Shown: positions 48,057 through 59,929 of the stretch, piece by piece
Layout: each line of letters opens with the position of its first letter
Position numbering within the stretch: position 1 is the first letter of the stretch
Assembly: GCA_051294375.1 (NCBI GenBank)
Contig: CM119271.1
Location: 4,181,398-4,245,397 of the forward strand
DNA length: 64,000 nucleotides
Direction: 5' to 3'
Source of the DNA: Paraspadella gotoi
Lineage: Eukaryota > Chaetognatha
Program-made: the position numbers and the translations under genes
Notes under the pieces: generated by a model
Database searches by the model: none
Seen by the model: the letters and a program-made list of their open reading frames with translations, nothing else
Told to the model about the DNA's origin: nothing

Positions 48057-49200
48057 GGTCGGATTCCAAAGTGGCGGACGAGGCGACGGCCGAGGGGCTC
48101 AGACGAACGCACTTGGATCCTTCGACCCGCCCCATCCCCTTTCCGAACGCTAAAAGGAAAGGACGCGGACTTGCGATAAGGCTTGTAGGAACCCCTGGAC
48201 TAGCAAAGAACCTATTCCGCGGAACTGCATTACATTTTTCGGGGCGATAACTGAGCCTTGAAAGAAGAGGAAGGATAGCCGCCGAAACTCCTCGTCGATT
48301 CCCAAAATAAAACCACAGAAGGAGGGAATCCGTCAGGTAGCTTAAGGCTCTCTTCGGAGAAGAACGCATATCCAGACGTCGGATCAGCCAAGCTGAATAA
48401 AAAGAGCGCCCGACATTGAAGCGCATCCTTGATGGACAGCCAAATCTCCAATCCAAAATCAGTTCGGATCTGCGCCGAAGCGAAGACGCAAAAATAAATT
48501 TCAGGCCTTCTGGCAGTGTGAAGGACAGAAGACTACGGCCCCAGCATCCCCAATGCGAAACGAACTCTTAAAAAGAGCAGCCGATTTGCGGATCCTTGGA
48601 AACGGCATCAAATTGTGCAGAGACGACAAGTAATCCTTCTGGAGGTCCAAAAACAGCAGAGAAGATCCATCAAACCCAACCGAGCATAAATTAGATCTGC
48701 GTTGACCGCCCGGTCTTCGCTCCCAAAGCCTGGCGAAGCCGCCCCGGAAGAACCAACAAACCCTCCTCTCCATTGCATGACAGAACAACACCGCAGCCCG
48801 GAAAGGAAACTGAAGTGCAAAGTTGCGTTGGGGAATAAAGTCTCAATCCACGGAGCTCAAGAAGTGGAAGGAGTTTTCCTTCCTACCGAACACAGATAAT
48901 TCATCGTCACCGGTCAACTAGCCATAACAAGCGGTGATTGAGACGAACTAACTCCAATATCGCGATCAGGCAAAGAGTCGGGTATAGCAGGAACAGCCTT
49001 GGCGCAGAAGCGCCGACTTGATCAGGAACGAATCCAGCAAGCACATAAAGGTGTGCGCCAACGTGAATCCAAGCCAATGAATCGATAAATAGAAAAGGAA
49101 AAACCGACAAAACGCCTTAATCACCGCAACCAAAAACAAAACCAGCCGCTCACCGTGGTAACACGGCGGAGAACACCAAGTGGAAGACCCTGACACCTTT
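48057..49200 (-). other. Possible gag region of the DIRS element
   Basis: Upstream of the RT on the minus strand lie long open stretches (47827-48456, 209 codons; 48501-48791) that lack simple-repeat composition. A gag ORF would be expected here, but I cannot recognise conserved residues. It continues to about 49200, where the composition changes. Confidence 0.3.
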
Positions 49201-49584
49201 CCCCCCTATTATCGAACCAGAAATATCATATCGACCATGAAGCTCGGTTATCTATGAGGAAATGAAATCATCATCTATATATTTTCTCTTTTTTTTTGCG
49301 GTCCGGATGAACAATAATCCAGACGGACAGACGGACAAGNNNNNNNNNNNNNNNNNNNNNNNNNGAGAGAGAAGAGAGAGAAGAGAGACGAGAGATGAGA
49401 GATTGAGAGAAGAATGAGTAGGGAGAGAAGATTAGAGATAGCATCGCGCCCGAAGCTTCCGATCGCGCGCAGCTACTGATTGTAGAGTCTTGAGAAAGAG
49501 AGAAAAGAGATTTGAGAGAGTGAAGATGACAGATATGTGATGTGAGGTGAGTAAAATGGGTGCGAGAAAAGAAAGCGAATATGG

Positions 49585-49672
49585 AAAATGAAAATGAAAT
49601 GAAATGAAAAGAAATGAAATGAAATGAGAATGAAATGAAATGAAATGAAATGAAATGAAATGAAATGAAAGG
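49585..49672 (+). repeat. (TGAAA)n pentanucleotide microsatellite
   Basis: GAAATGAAATGAAATG units with two interruptions. Confidence 0.9.
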
Positions 49673-49899
49673 AAAATGGGATAGGAAACCGGTAACGGGA
49701 AAAGAAAAGCAACAAGGGAAGGAATGAAACTCAGTAAAAGGAAAAAGAAAGAACAGGAAAAAAACCCAAACTCATCACTTTATGAACAAGAAGAAAAGAC
49801 ATAACACCGCAGATTCTGAACTTCGATCGGCGAGAATGTATATGTTCAAGAATGCTTACCAAAGCATTTTTTCCTCTCCTCGTCTGTCAGCTATATCCT

Positions 49900-49900
49900 G

Positions 49901-49992
<92 letters not shown>
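49900..49992 (+). repeat. (CT)n microsatellite
   Basis: Two CT blocks separated by GCC. The Ser/Leu frames are artefacts. Confidence 0.95.
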
Positions 49993-49994
<2 letters not shown>

Positions 49995-50508
49995 TTCAGT
50001 GTCGAACAATGTCCGGGGATTTAGTTCCAGCTGCCCTCTTATTCATGATTTCCCTCCGACCGAAGTCGCCAACAGAAAACCCCCCCTCCACAGCTCTTCG
50101 CCACTTTCCCCCCACCTCCATCCCTGATTACTCTCACCCCTCCACCCCGCCTCTTCCCACCCAACCCCCCGCCTCTCTCTTTATCGAACCAGAATATATG
50201 ATATTCTGACATGAGCTGGTTATTATGAGGAAATGAAACTCATCTCTAATTATTTTCTCTTTTTTTTTTGCGGGTCCGGATGAAAATATCTGCAGACGGA
50301 CAGACGGACAAGGACGGACTCGCGCGATCCGTAAACTAGATTGAGAAGAAAGAGGCTGAAGGGAGATTGGATCTCTCTCTTGGACAAGACGGACTCGCGA
50401 TCCGATTTAATACTAGAGGTTTGGAGGAAGAAAGAGGCTGAAGGGAAGATTGGGATGGAACTCGTGACGGGGATGGAGGCAATGGAATAAGATATTCGAG
50501 GGTTCTTA

Positions 50509-50801
50509 GTTGCGCCGCGAGTACTCGGTCTGTCGGTCGGACTGTCGGTCGGTCGGTCGGTTAGTATCTATATAATTCGTCTTTACTTGGTTGTTCATTT
50601 GTTAAGACAGGAAAAAAACCTCAAATCTAAGGGACTGCAAGCACCGCCTTCTGGAAATCCTAAAACTATAAAGAAAAAAGATGGAATTCCGATGCAGTGC
50701 ATGTTATAAATACACGGGCTTAGAAAGTTTTTAAGTCATGTCATGTCTTATCATGTGATCAAAAGGAAATACACGTGAAAATAAAGTGACTGCGGCGCAA
50801 C
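50509..50801 (-). mobile_element. Dispersed GTTGCGCCGC element, copy 5
   Basis: Perfect ends GTTGCGCCGC and GCGGCGCAAC. The palindromic end is shortened to GCGAGTACTCGG, followed by (GGTC)n, the AACCTCAAATCTAAGGGACT block, the core GCACCGCCTTCTGGAAATCC, and (ATGTC)n. The outer flank CATTGGAGTCACCGTTCTTG is shared with other copies. Confidence 0.86.
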
Positions 50802-51473
50802 ACATTGGAGTCACCGTTCTTGTTTGTTATGATTCCTTCTCCTTATTCATTTACTTTTTCAATTATTTTTTTTTTAAATTTGGATAAACTTTATACAATA
50901 TCCATTCATTTAATAAATAAGTTATCTTTCCAATCTATGGTTGTTAAACTATGTAACTTAGCCTTTTGTCAAAATATTAATGTTAATTTTTAACTCTTAT
51001 ACATAGTTATAAATTTGCTAAACTATTTGAAATGATCTATTCATCGCTCCGGACCGTCATGAGAGTCCGAACGTCCGACTTTGTCCCCTTTTTTCAAATA
51101 TGGCGCCGACGGAGACGAGTGGGCGTGTCCGAGCGACGCCCTCGCTCGGACTCCGTCCTGCGTCAAAGTCGTGAAAGGCCTTCGTGATGTTGCTGTTGTT
51201 GTGGGCGTCGTCGCTGTAGTAGGAATTGATGGAGGAGTCGGTTTTCGTGTTTCTTCTTCCGATGTGTGGGGGATTTTTCTTTTTCATGTTGTTTCTTTGT
51301 TGTTCTTAATGTTCTTACTTTTGTTTAATAGTTTGTATTTTGTTGTATTTTATTTTCGTCTGAACTTTGCCTACTTCCTTCATTGATACTTATGACTATT
51401 GTAAAAAACTTAGTTTAAATAGCCAATTTTTTAAACCCCTTAAATTCATTTTATAGTGTTTACGCGTTTTACT
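50802..51473. other. Intergenic DNA
   Basis: AT-rich, with a CpG-rich patch at 51045-51190 that carries a 76-codon minus and a 101-codon plus chance frame. Neither shows a recognisable motif. Confidence 0.45.
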
Positions 51474-52061
51474 CTGATGATGATGCCGACGATGACGACG
51501 ATAATGACGATGACGACGATAATAACGACGACGACGATAATAACGACGACGACGATAATNNNNNNNNNNNNNNNNNNNNNNNNNNNNNNNNNNNNNNNNN
51601 NNNNNNNNNNNNNNNNNNNNNNNNNNNNNNNNNNNNNNNNNNNNNNNNNNNNNNNNNNNNNNNNNNNNNNNNNNNNNNNNNNNNNNNNNNNNNNNNNNNN
51701 NNNNNNNNNNNNNNNNNNNNNNNNNNNNNNNNNNNNNNNNNNNNNNNNNNNNNNNNNNNNNNNNNNNNNNNNNNNNNNNNNNNNNNNNNNNNNNNNNNNN
51801 NNNNNNNNNNNNNNNNNNNNNNNNNNNNNNNNNNNNNNNNNNNNNNNNNNNNNNNNNNNNNNNNNNNNNNNNNNNNNNNNNNNNNNNNNNNNNNNNNNNN
51901 NNNNNNNNNNNNNNNNNNNNNNNNNNNNNNNNNNNNNNNNNNNNNNNNNNNNNNNNNNNNNNNNNNNNNNNNNNNNNNNNNNNNNNNNNNNNNNNNNNNN
52001 NNNNNNNNNNNNNNNNNNNNNNNNNNNNNNNNNNNNNNNNNNNNNNNNNNNNNNNNNNNNN
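51474..52061 (+). repeat. (GACGATAAC)-type microsatellite running into a gap
   Basis: GACGACGATAATAAC units of 12-15 bp up to 51559, then N to 52061. The array probably continues inside the gap. Confidence 0.8.
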
Positions 52062-52816
52062 GAATACAAGACGTTTGTTATGTATAAATTTTTTAGCCAT
52101 GTAGTCATGTTATCACTGAAAAAAATATATTTGCCGTTTTGACTTCTGATATAAATCATAAATGATAATGATAAATTATTTTTCTGAACGATTCCCTAAC
52201 CATTCACACCCATATATTCTTTCCGTGATTCCATTTTCTTTACCCATTTTTCATTTTCTATCATCAACTATCGAATGTACCTGACATTTCGCTTTGACTC
52301 TTTCTCTCATTCCATCTCTTTCGATCTCAAATGTCATGTTAACGTCATTTATGGAGAAACGCTTTGTCATTTCGTTTGATCTCAGTTCGTTGACCCTTGG
52401 TCTCTCTCTATCTTTCGCTCTATCTCTCTCTCTCTCACTCTATTTCTCTCTCTGTCTCTCTCTCTCTCTGAGCGAGGGTTAGTTTACGAGATTTTNNNNN
52501 NNNNNNNNNNNNNNNNNNNNNNNNNNNNNNNNNNNNNNNNNNNNNNNNNNNNNNNNNNNNNNNNNNNNNNNNNNNNNNNNNNNNNNNNNNNNNNNNNNNN
52601 NNNNNNNNNNNNNNNNNNNNNNNNNNNNNNNNNNNNNNNNNNNNNNNNNNNNNNNNNNNNNNNNNNNNNNNNNNNNNNNNNNNNNNNNNNNNNNNNNNNN
52701 NNNNNNNNNNNNNNNNNNNNNNNNNNNNNNNNNNNNNNNNATCATGATTTCATATTTTGCAACATTTTTATTCATTTTATATTTCCTTAGTTTTTTTTCA
52801 CTATCATTTCTTCCAC

Positions 52817-52848
<32 letters not shown>

Positions 52849-53560
52849 TTCCTCATAGGACAATATTTATTTCTATTCAATACATTTATATACTATTTAA
52901 TTCATTTTTATTTGAGAATCATTCATTAAAACTGGTTTACTTTTCTCTCAAGGTGTCGCTCTTTTCTACTTTTTTATTTTTTTAACTCCCTCTTTATGAA
53001 GCTGGTCATTCTCTTTCTATTTTATTCAAACATCAGCTCTTTACTTTCCTCCCTTTCACTCTCTTCTTGTCTCCCTCACTTTGTCTCTCCTCTCCTCTCC
53101 TTCTCTTTCTCTCTATTTTCCTCTCCTTCTCCCTCCTTTTCTCTCTCCCCTTCTCTTCCTCCCTTTTTCTCTCCCATTTTCTCCCTCCCATTTTCTCTCC
53201 TCTTCTATCCCTCCCTCTTTCTCTCCTTTTCTCTCCCTTCCTTTCTCTTCCTCTCCTCTCCCTCTCTCTTCTTTTCATATTTCCCTCTCTCTTTAAACAT
53301 CATCAGCCTCACAAACTTTTTCCTGCTGAGCCTCACGTCGTGACTCAAGCGGATTCAGTCTGCGAAATAAGCACACGCACAAGTCTGTACGTGCTCTCTC
53401 TCTCTCTNNNNNNNNNNNNNNNNNNNNNNNNNNNNNNNNNNNNNNNNNNNNNNNNNNNNNNNNNNNNNNNNNNNNNNNNNNNNNNNNNNNNNNNNNNNNN
53501 NNNNNNNNNNNNNNNNNNNNNNNNNNNNNNNNNNNNNNNNNNNNNNNNNNNNNNNNNTTG
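52062..53560. other. Pyrimidine-rich intergenic DNA with two gaps
   Basis: Gaps 52496-52740 and 53408-53557. CT-rich at 52400-52470, CTTCCTCCTC at 52815-52855, a long C/T tract at 53040-53290, and CT just before the second gap. No gene is supported. Confidence 0.6.
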
Positions 53561-53851
53561 GCGTCGTGAGTTCACAAGACTCGTGACACCTGCGTCGCCG
53601 TCGACACGCGATCGTCATCGTCACATCTTTGTGACGATCGTGAAATTATAAACGTTGTGAAATTGCTGTTCGTAAATGGCTGGGTTAAATTATCGCAGAG
53701 AGCCTTTCCATAATTTACTTCAAAATATTTAATAACTAGATAACTAAAAAAAGTTTTAAAAAAATTCCTTTTAACACCATTACCCTCGTGACTTAAAATA
53801 AACGTCAACGACAACAGAAATTCTTCATTTAGTTCCTTCCACTTCTTAAAT

Positions 53852-53891
<40 letters not shown>

Positions 53892-54093
53892 TTTTTAACG
53901 TCATTCATCTCACTTATTTTCTTTTCTTTTCCACTTTTTTTTTTCACTCATATTTTCTTTCTTTGTTATTTGTTTTCATTCACTTTATTTTTCTTTTAAT
54001 TTTTCTTTCTTTACTAGAAAATTTTTCACATTTCCCGTCTTTCATTTTTTTCGTTTAATTCCCTCATCGTTTCTTTTCCTCAGCGTCTTTTAA
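53561..54093. other. Intergenic DNA with a (CGT)n tract
   Basis: CGT units at 53852-53889, then T-rich DNA. Confidence 0.7.
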
Positions 54094-54398
54094 GTTACGC
54101 CGCGAGTACTCGCGGAGCAATTCTATAAGTAACTTTTTGGTCGGTCTGTCGGTCGGTCTGTCATTCAGTTGGTTCATCGGTCTGTCTGTCGATCTGTCCC
54201 ACTTACGTTAAAAATATAATTTGCAAATTGTTGATTGCTCATTTGTTAAGTTAATCCTAAAACTATAAGGAATAAAAGACGGAATTTTGATACAGTGCAT
54301 GTCATAAATATAAGGGCAAATTAATTGTTTAGTCATGTCATGTCATATTATGTGATCAAAAGGGAATACTGGAGAAAATAAAGTCACTGCGGTGCAAC
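54094..54398 (-). mobile_element. Dispersed GTTGCGCCGC element, copy 6
   Basis: Starts GTTACGCCGCGAGTACTCGC with a complete palindromic end (...GGAGCAAT), then (GGTC)n, the CTCATTTGTTAAG block, a deletion of the core CGCCGCCTTCAGG part, (ATGTC)n, and the end GCGGTGCAAC. The flank GGAATCACCGTTCTTG is shared. Confidence 0.82.
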
Positions 54399-54884
54399 AA
54401 ATTGGAATCACCGTTCTTGTTTTCTTTTTCTTTTTTTTCCTTTACTCCTTTCGTCCTTTATCCCGTTTCTTCTTCCTCCCTTTACTCGTTCACTTCTCCA
54501 TTCTCTTATTCCATTTCTTATTTTCCTTTTTACCTTTCCTCCTTTTCTTCCTCCTTTACCTCTCTTTCCTCCTTCCTCCATTCCATAAAGAAAGAAAAAA
54601 GGGAAAAAAGGAAAGAAAAAAATATTCGGCCGAAAAAGGTAAAAAATGATGAAAAACAGAATTCGACGGAGGAAAAATCGGAGGAAAAGAAAAGAAAAGA
54701 AAAGAAAAGAAAAGAAAGAAAAGAAAGAAAAAGAAAAGAAAAGAAAAGAAAAGAACCAAGAAAAAAAAGAAAGAGGAAAAAAAAATCGAAGAAAGATCTC
54801 TAGTAACGATCTACGACAGATAAGCTTTTCGAGTTCTGAGGGTAATCCTAAAAGGGTGAAAAATGGTGAAAGAGTATGAGCGGT
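54399..54884 (+). repeat. T/C-rich then (AAAAG)n-rich DNA
   Basis: Pyrimidine-rich to 54575, then AAAGAAAAGAAAAG units at 54680-54760. The Lys/Arg/Glu frames are artefacts. Confidence 0.8.
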
Positions 54885-54939
<55 letters not shown>

Positions 54940-55395
54940 GAGAGAGAACGAGGGAGAGAGACAGAAGAGAGAGAAGAGAGAGAAGAGAGAGAGAGAGTAG
55001 TAAGAGAGAGAGAGAGAGACGCAGCAGAGAGAGAGAGAGAGAGAGAGAAGAAAACGAGGAATCGATCTTGTGCTGTGTGAAACCGAATGTGAGAGCTTGT
55101 GGCGGGGGCGAAACCTGACGATTCTTGGCGGGGGCGGCGGCGCGGCGAGGGGGGCGGCGGCGGCGGCGGGGGCGGCGGCGGGCGGGGGCGGCGGCGACGG
55201 GCGGCGGTTGTTAAGACTGACTTTATAAAAGGCGATATGGCAAAATATCGTGACGACGTCGAAATGGAAAGGGAGACGACGAGGACAAAGACGATGACGA
55301 CGACGACGATGAACGAGGAACGATGACAAAGACGACGACGACGACGACGACGATGACGACGACGAAGAACGACGACGACAAAGACTCCGACGCAA
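54885..55395 (+). repeat. (GA)n, (GGC)n and (GAC)n arrays in series
   Basis: GA at 54890-55050, GGCGGC/GGGGCGGCGG at 55120-55205, GAC at 55270-55390. A 386-codon antisense frame spans them and is rejected as composition-driven. Confidence 0.9.
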
Positions 55396-56206
55396 CGTGA
55401 ATGATTCACGTCACGAAAAAAATGAAGGATGAAGATCGAAACTAGAATCAGTGAAAAGAAGAAAAACGAGAAAACAAATTTGAATCTAAATATTAAAACG
55501 ATTTTGATCGCGACTACAATGACGACGATGACTGCAATAACAACAACGACGACGATGACTACCTGCATGACGATGACTACAAACCAAAACAGAGAAAAGA
55601 AAAGCGACTTCTTTCGTTTTCTTCCTTCCTTTGTTTTCTTCCTTCCTTTTGCTTTTTAATTTTTTCTTTCCTTTTTTATTCCCCGATTTTTTTTCCCGCA
55701 GAATCAGCGATTTACGAATGAGAAAATCCCACGGAGCTGAAGGTGGAAAAGAACCATCCACAATCCAGAATCAACTCCTTACTATTCACATTTGAAAATC
55801 AATTCACTATCAACATCCACAATCCACAATCCTTTACTAGTTTACTTACAATACACATTCCGCATACGACTTTTCACTGACACAATCCAAAATCAACAAT
55901 ACACAATCTACATCCATATGACGCATATCTATTTCACCATAATATCTTCGCCCGAATTTCACGTTTTACATCCTTATCCACGTTCCGTATTCCACACTCA
56001 ACAGATTCCACATTCAATAATCCACAAGACACTCGCGCCTTTGCTTTCGCCGCTTCAGTCACCAAACGATTTGGCGAAAAGAAAGACGATGCCATCAGAA
56101 AAAAAGAAAAAAGTAAAAAGGAAAAAGGTAGGAAAAAAGGAGCAGTTAATGATGGCAATAGACGGAAAAAGGGAGGTATAAGTCACAAATGCCCAGGTGC
56201 AACGGG

Positions 56207-56243
<37 letters not shown>
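55396..56243. other. Intergenic DNA
   Basis: Contains many short CACAATCCA/CATTCCACA words at 55760-56020, a weak degenerate repeat, and ends in (CT)n at 56211-56243. Confidence 0.5.
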
Positions 56244-57030
56244 NNNNNNNNNNNNNNNNNNNNNNNNNNNNNNNNNNNNNNNNNNNNNNNNNNNNNNNNN
56301 NNNNNNNNNNNNNNNNNNNNNNNNNNNNNNNNNNNNNNNNNTCCGTCGTGACAAATGTTTTTCCGTAGTTGCGTCGAAAAGTCTGCAGATGGCAGTGATT
56401 ATGACAATCTCGAACACCGCGGATCGAAGACAAAAAGAGGAGATATTAATTGTAAAACACCTGGTCTGTGATTATTTGTATCTGCGACAACAGGCCTACA
56501 CGACCGTCACCTTCTTGACTAAATCATAATCTAATCTAAATCATAATCCTTTCACAGCATATATTTATTTATTTATGAATATTTTAAAATAGTTTGTTAA
56601 GCTAGCAGCAAGATGTATGGTTAAAGTAAAGTAAAATAAAGACTACTAAAACTTTATGGGTGTGTGAGCAAGATCAAAAACATTTTAACTTTCTCTTTCT
56701 CTCAGCCTTTTCTCTTCTCTCTCTCCTTCTCTTCTCTCTCTCTCTCTCTCTCTCTTATATGGCTGGCCGTGACTGAAATACTTTGCACTAAAAGAGAACA
56801 AATATAACACGAATTTTTTTTTTCAAGCGACGGCGAATTTAATGTAAATTCGAGGTAGTTAATCGTCTACTTTTTTATCCGAGTAGGGAAGGGTAAAGCT
56901 GTAGAGGAAGGCCGGACGATCTGGTGAGGCTGAGTGGAGAAAAGCTGAAGTCTGGGGATCTTATACGGTGGAGGCGAAAGGGAGCGAAGGAGAGGAGAGA
57001 GCGAANNNNNNNNNNNNNNNNNNNNNNNNN
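56244..57030. other. Two gaps and mixed DNA
   Basis: Gap 56244-56341 inside a CT array, unique DNA to 56700, CT at 56700-56756, and a 25-N gap at 57006-57030. Confidence 0.6.
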
Positions 57031-57500
57031 GAGGAGGAGGAGGAGGAGGAGGAAGAAGAAGAAGAAGAAAAAAGGAAGAGAAAGATTCTGTTTTGCTTCG
57101 TTGATTTTCGCAAAAAAAAAAAGATTCGCCAAAATTAAAACCGACGTTTGGCGTCTTGTCGTCGTCGTTGTCGTCGTCGCTGTCATCGTCGTCGTTGTCG
57201 CTGTCATCGTCGTCGTTCTCTTATCCTTGATGTCGTCTTTGTCATTATGTAAATCCGTTTGTCGTTGACATCATCTTCGTCATTTCGTTTGTCATCAAAT
57301 TCTTCGTTCCCTCGTCGTCGTCTACTTCGTCGTTGCTGTCGTCGTCGTCGTCGTTTTCGTCGTCGTTTTCGTCGTCGTCGTCGATTCGAGTCTTGATTTC
57401 TTTTGACGTCGAAGGCAGAAAAGCGGAAAGCGGAAATCGGCGACGTCGTCGTCGTTGTTTTAACTGTCGTTGTTGTTGTCGTTGAAATAGTTGTCTTTTT
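57031..57500 (+). repeat. (GGA)n/(GAA)n then (CGT)n-rich region
   Basis: GGAGGA and GAAGAA at 57031-57070, CGTCGT/TGTCGT tracts at 57155-57215 and 57315-57390, then weaker units. Confidence 0.85.
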
Positions 57501-57619
57501 CGAGCTTATTTTTCCGTTATGTGTTATGCGAGTAGTAAATGAAACTAATACGAATACAAAGTAAAAAACGAATATGAAATAAAGGCGACGACGATGACGA
57601 CGACACCAAAAAATAGGGG

Positions 57620-57626
57620 TTTCAAA

Positions 57627-57680
<54 letters not shown>
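57620..57680 (+). repeat. (GA)n microsatellite
   Basis: GA run with one GG interruption. Confidence 0.93.
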
Positions 57681-58250
57681 GCGGCATCACATTTTCCTTT
57701 ACCATATTAAAACGATGTCATCTAGACTCTCTGTCACTTATCTACGACACAAATGACAATCACAGAATTAAAAAAAATTATTAATGATTAATGATTAAAA
57801 AAAGAGAATTTTTAACAATCGCGGATTTTAATATCAAAAATCGAAATTGACGAAGAAGAAGAAGAAAAAAAAGTTGGAATCCGATTTTTCGATTCTCATC
57901 GATTTTTGATTTTGGAAAATCGCATCCGACAGATGTCGCTAGGAATTGGACATTAGCCTGAGTGAGCCTCGTTCGCGTCGAACCTAATCCGTGTCTACGT
58001 TCTCTCTTTTTTTCTCTTCTTTATTTTTGTCTCTCTATCTTTCTTTCATCTCTTTCTTTCTTTCCTCAGACTGTGGAAACTTTCGTTACCGGGCTAACCC
58101 GTGTCGTTTTCTGTCTGTCTCTCTATCTGTCGCTGGTGCTTTCTCATTCTGTCGGCCTTTTCTTTCTTCATTTCTTTCTTTCTTTCTTACTATCGTTCGC
58201 TGTCTGTCTGTCTGACTGTCTTTCTGTTATTCTTTCTGGCTATCGGTTTT

Positions 58251-58253
<3 letters not shown>
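57681..58253. other. Intergenic DNA, T/C-rich second half
   Basis: No gene supported. 58000-58250 is rich in CTTT and TCTG words. Confidence 0.5.
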
Positions 58254-58282
<29 letters not shown>

Positions 58283-58446
58283 GAATAAGAAGAAATAGAA
58301 TGAATAGAGATAGAATAGTAAAGTAATAATAATAAATGAGAAGAGTAAAAAATGAGATAAAAGTAGAATAAATAAGTAATAATAAAAAAATAATAATAAT
58401 AATAATAAATGAGTAATAAATAATGAAGAGAGAATAATAAATAAAA

Positions 58447-58481
<35 letters not shown>

Positions 58482-58515
58482 TAATAATAATATAATAAAT
58501 AAAATAATGAAAAAA
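58254..58515 (+). repeat. (TTTC)n followed by (TAA)n
   Basis: TTTC units at 58254-58282, then AATAATAAT units scattered through 58325-58505. Confidence 0.88.
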
Positions 58516-59339
58516 ATCGTTGTTCGACTAATTGTCAAACATCTCTGCTAAAGTCAAGAGAAATTAATAAATATTTCAATATATTTTAAAAATATTTAAA
58601 GATAAAAACCTTAAAAAGATACTTTAGAAACTAAAGACACAGTTTTGAATAACGCCTCGTTATTGACGCGTTAAGCAATATTATTATTTACAAAAAGCAT
58701 AAGATTGATTGCCAAATATAGATTCTCAAGTTTAAAAACGAAAACCCGCTATTGCTTCGCACCAGGACATTCGGCAAACAGCCCGCTCTCTTTTTCGGCA
58801 AAAAAGGGACCCATAAGGAGCCGTGTATAGGCATTCGCAAATTTATAATGGCCTGAGGTGGGAGTGACGGAGAGAGAGGAATAAGAGAAAGATAGAAATA
58901 AAGGAAGAGAAAAAAAATCGGAGAGAGGGCGAAATAGACAAAACCATTTTATAAAATAGTTCAGAACTCTGAGATGGAAGTCAATAATTTTGAAGTAAAC
59001 CTGTTCCATGAACGGTACAGTTGCATAATTCATCTCTAACGCTCCGTCAAATAATACATGTCTTTTTATTGTTCGAATTTGAGACACGTCCAAACATCAA
59101 GGCTTCCGTACTGTGCAAGATGAAATGCTGAGAGTAAAAAAATGTTATTCACAGATTATAAAAATTATCGGGCTTAATGTTGAATTTCAACATATGGACT
59201 ATGGATTGATATCTTGGGCAGGGTTCTGCTAATGATAATTAACTTTTAAGGATAAATTGGAGTCCTTAACACGCGAACCGAAGCGAAGTCTAAATTAGAA
59301 ACAAGGAATAGTCTTTATGTTAAAACATTTATTCAATGA
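58516..59339. other. AT-rich intergenic DNA
   Basis: No feature supported. Confidence 0.5.
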
Positions 59340-59430
59340 TTGGAGAGTTTTGATACTAGCCTGGTTAATCAATTCAACCCCTGCCACTTAATCTTTCCGC
59401 GAGACTCCACTCCACGATGCCATTCAATTC

Positions 59431-59736
59431 TCACCTCTCTTCCCTGCTTACTTTCGCACACCGTCGAGCCCGAAGAGGCTCGAACCACGTGCTTGTTGGT
59501 GAAACTTCACCAGTCGCCTCGTCTGAGGAAGGAGACAGTTCCGATGGCAACCGCAGCGTCCGCGACTCCGCAATCGACGCCCACGCAACGTTGAGGTCTA
59601 TCTCCAGAAGCTGGCGGCCAGACCTCGAAACATGAGAAAGGAGCAGGTATCGGCCAGTAGGAAAGATGGCGTTATGATGTGCAACCCCGGTCCCTCCAAG
59701 ACGCGCTGCAATGAGGCGGAGTGACGTCTGTGGCAC
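59431..59736 (-). CDS. Open frame of 101 codons in a GC-richer island, unknown
   Basis: The minus strand reads MPQTSLRLIAARLGGTGVAH with mixed residues to a stop, in an island (59340-59790) that stands out from AT-rich flanks. An AAAGTAAGC donor-like word lies near its end, at about 59447-59455. A plus-strand frame (59417-59635) is equally open, so the strand is uncertain. It could be a transposon fragment. No family is recognised. Confidence 0.2.
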   Translation of the reverse strand: MPQTSLRLIAARLGGTGVAHHNAIFPTGRYLLLSHVSRSGRQLLEIDLNVAWASIAESRTLRLPSELSPSSDEATGEVSPTSTWFEPLRARRCAKVSREER

Positions 59737-59929
59737 GGGGTGGTAGGCACGAACGGGCGACGTGAGACGAAGGGAAGACGAGGATTAGACACTGGGAGGA
59801 AAGAGAGAAAAAGGTTCGTGGGAAGCAAACAAGTAGATCTGCCTAACAATAAATTATTAGGAGATAATCTGACTAATACAGATGATAAATCACAATACTG
59901 TTTTTTATATTTTTTTAAAACTCGCAAAA

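Larger units (their letters stand above)
44667..48460 (-). mobile_element. Decayed DIRS-type (tyrosine recombinase) retrotransposon
   Basis: Read from high to low coordinates, the minus strand shows DIRS-like pieces in the expected order: an N-terminal RT linker (GGRLQQLRPFWRIWTSE), RT palm with YIDD, RNase H with TDAR, the post-RNase-H conserved region, and a tyrosine-recombinase C-terminus. This order is established for the DIRS/Ngaro/PAT group. Reading frames change repeatedly, so no intact protein remains. The block has clearly higher GC and fewer microsatellites than its flanks. Terminal repeats were not identified, so the limits are those of recognisable coding. Confidence 0.7.
49212..50312 (+). 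repeat. Duplicated segment either side of a 25-N gap
   Basis: 49212-49339 (ATCGAACCAGAAATATCATA ... GACGGACAGACGGACAAG) recurs at 50182-50312 with single-base indels. The first copy ends directly at the gap 49340-49364. At 50310-50455 a shorter tandem (GGACGGACTCGCG...GAAAGAGGCTGAAGGGA) occurs twice. Confidence 0.75.

Noticed and set aside
46819-48250. Plus-strand ORFs opposite the reverse transcriptase (46819-47178, 47840-48250)
   Set aside because: Antisense shadows of the DIRS coding region. The protein motifs are on the minus strand.
54408-55568. 386-codon minus-strand ORF, the longest frame in the window
   Set aside because: Runs through (GAC)n, (GGC)n, (GA)n and (AAAAG)n arrays. Composition explains it.
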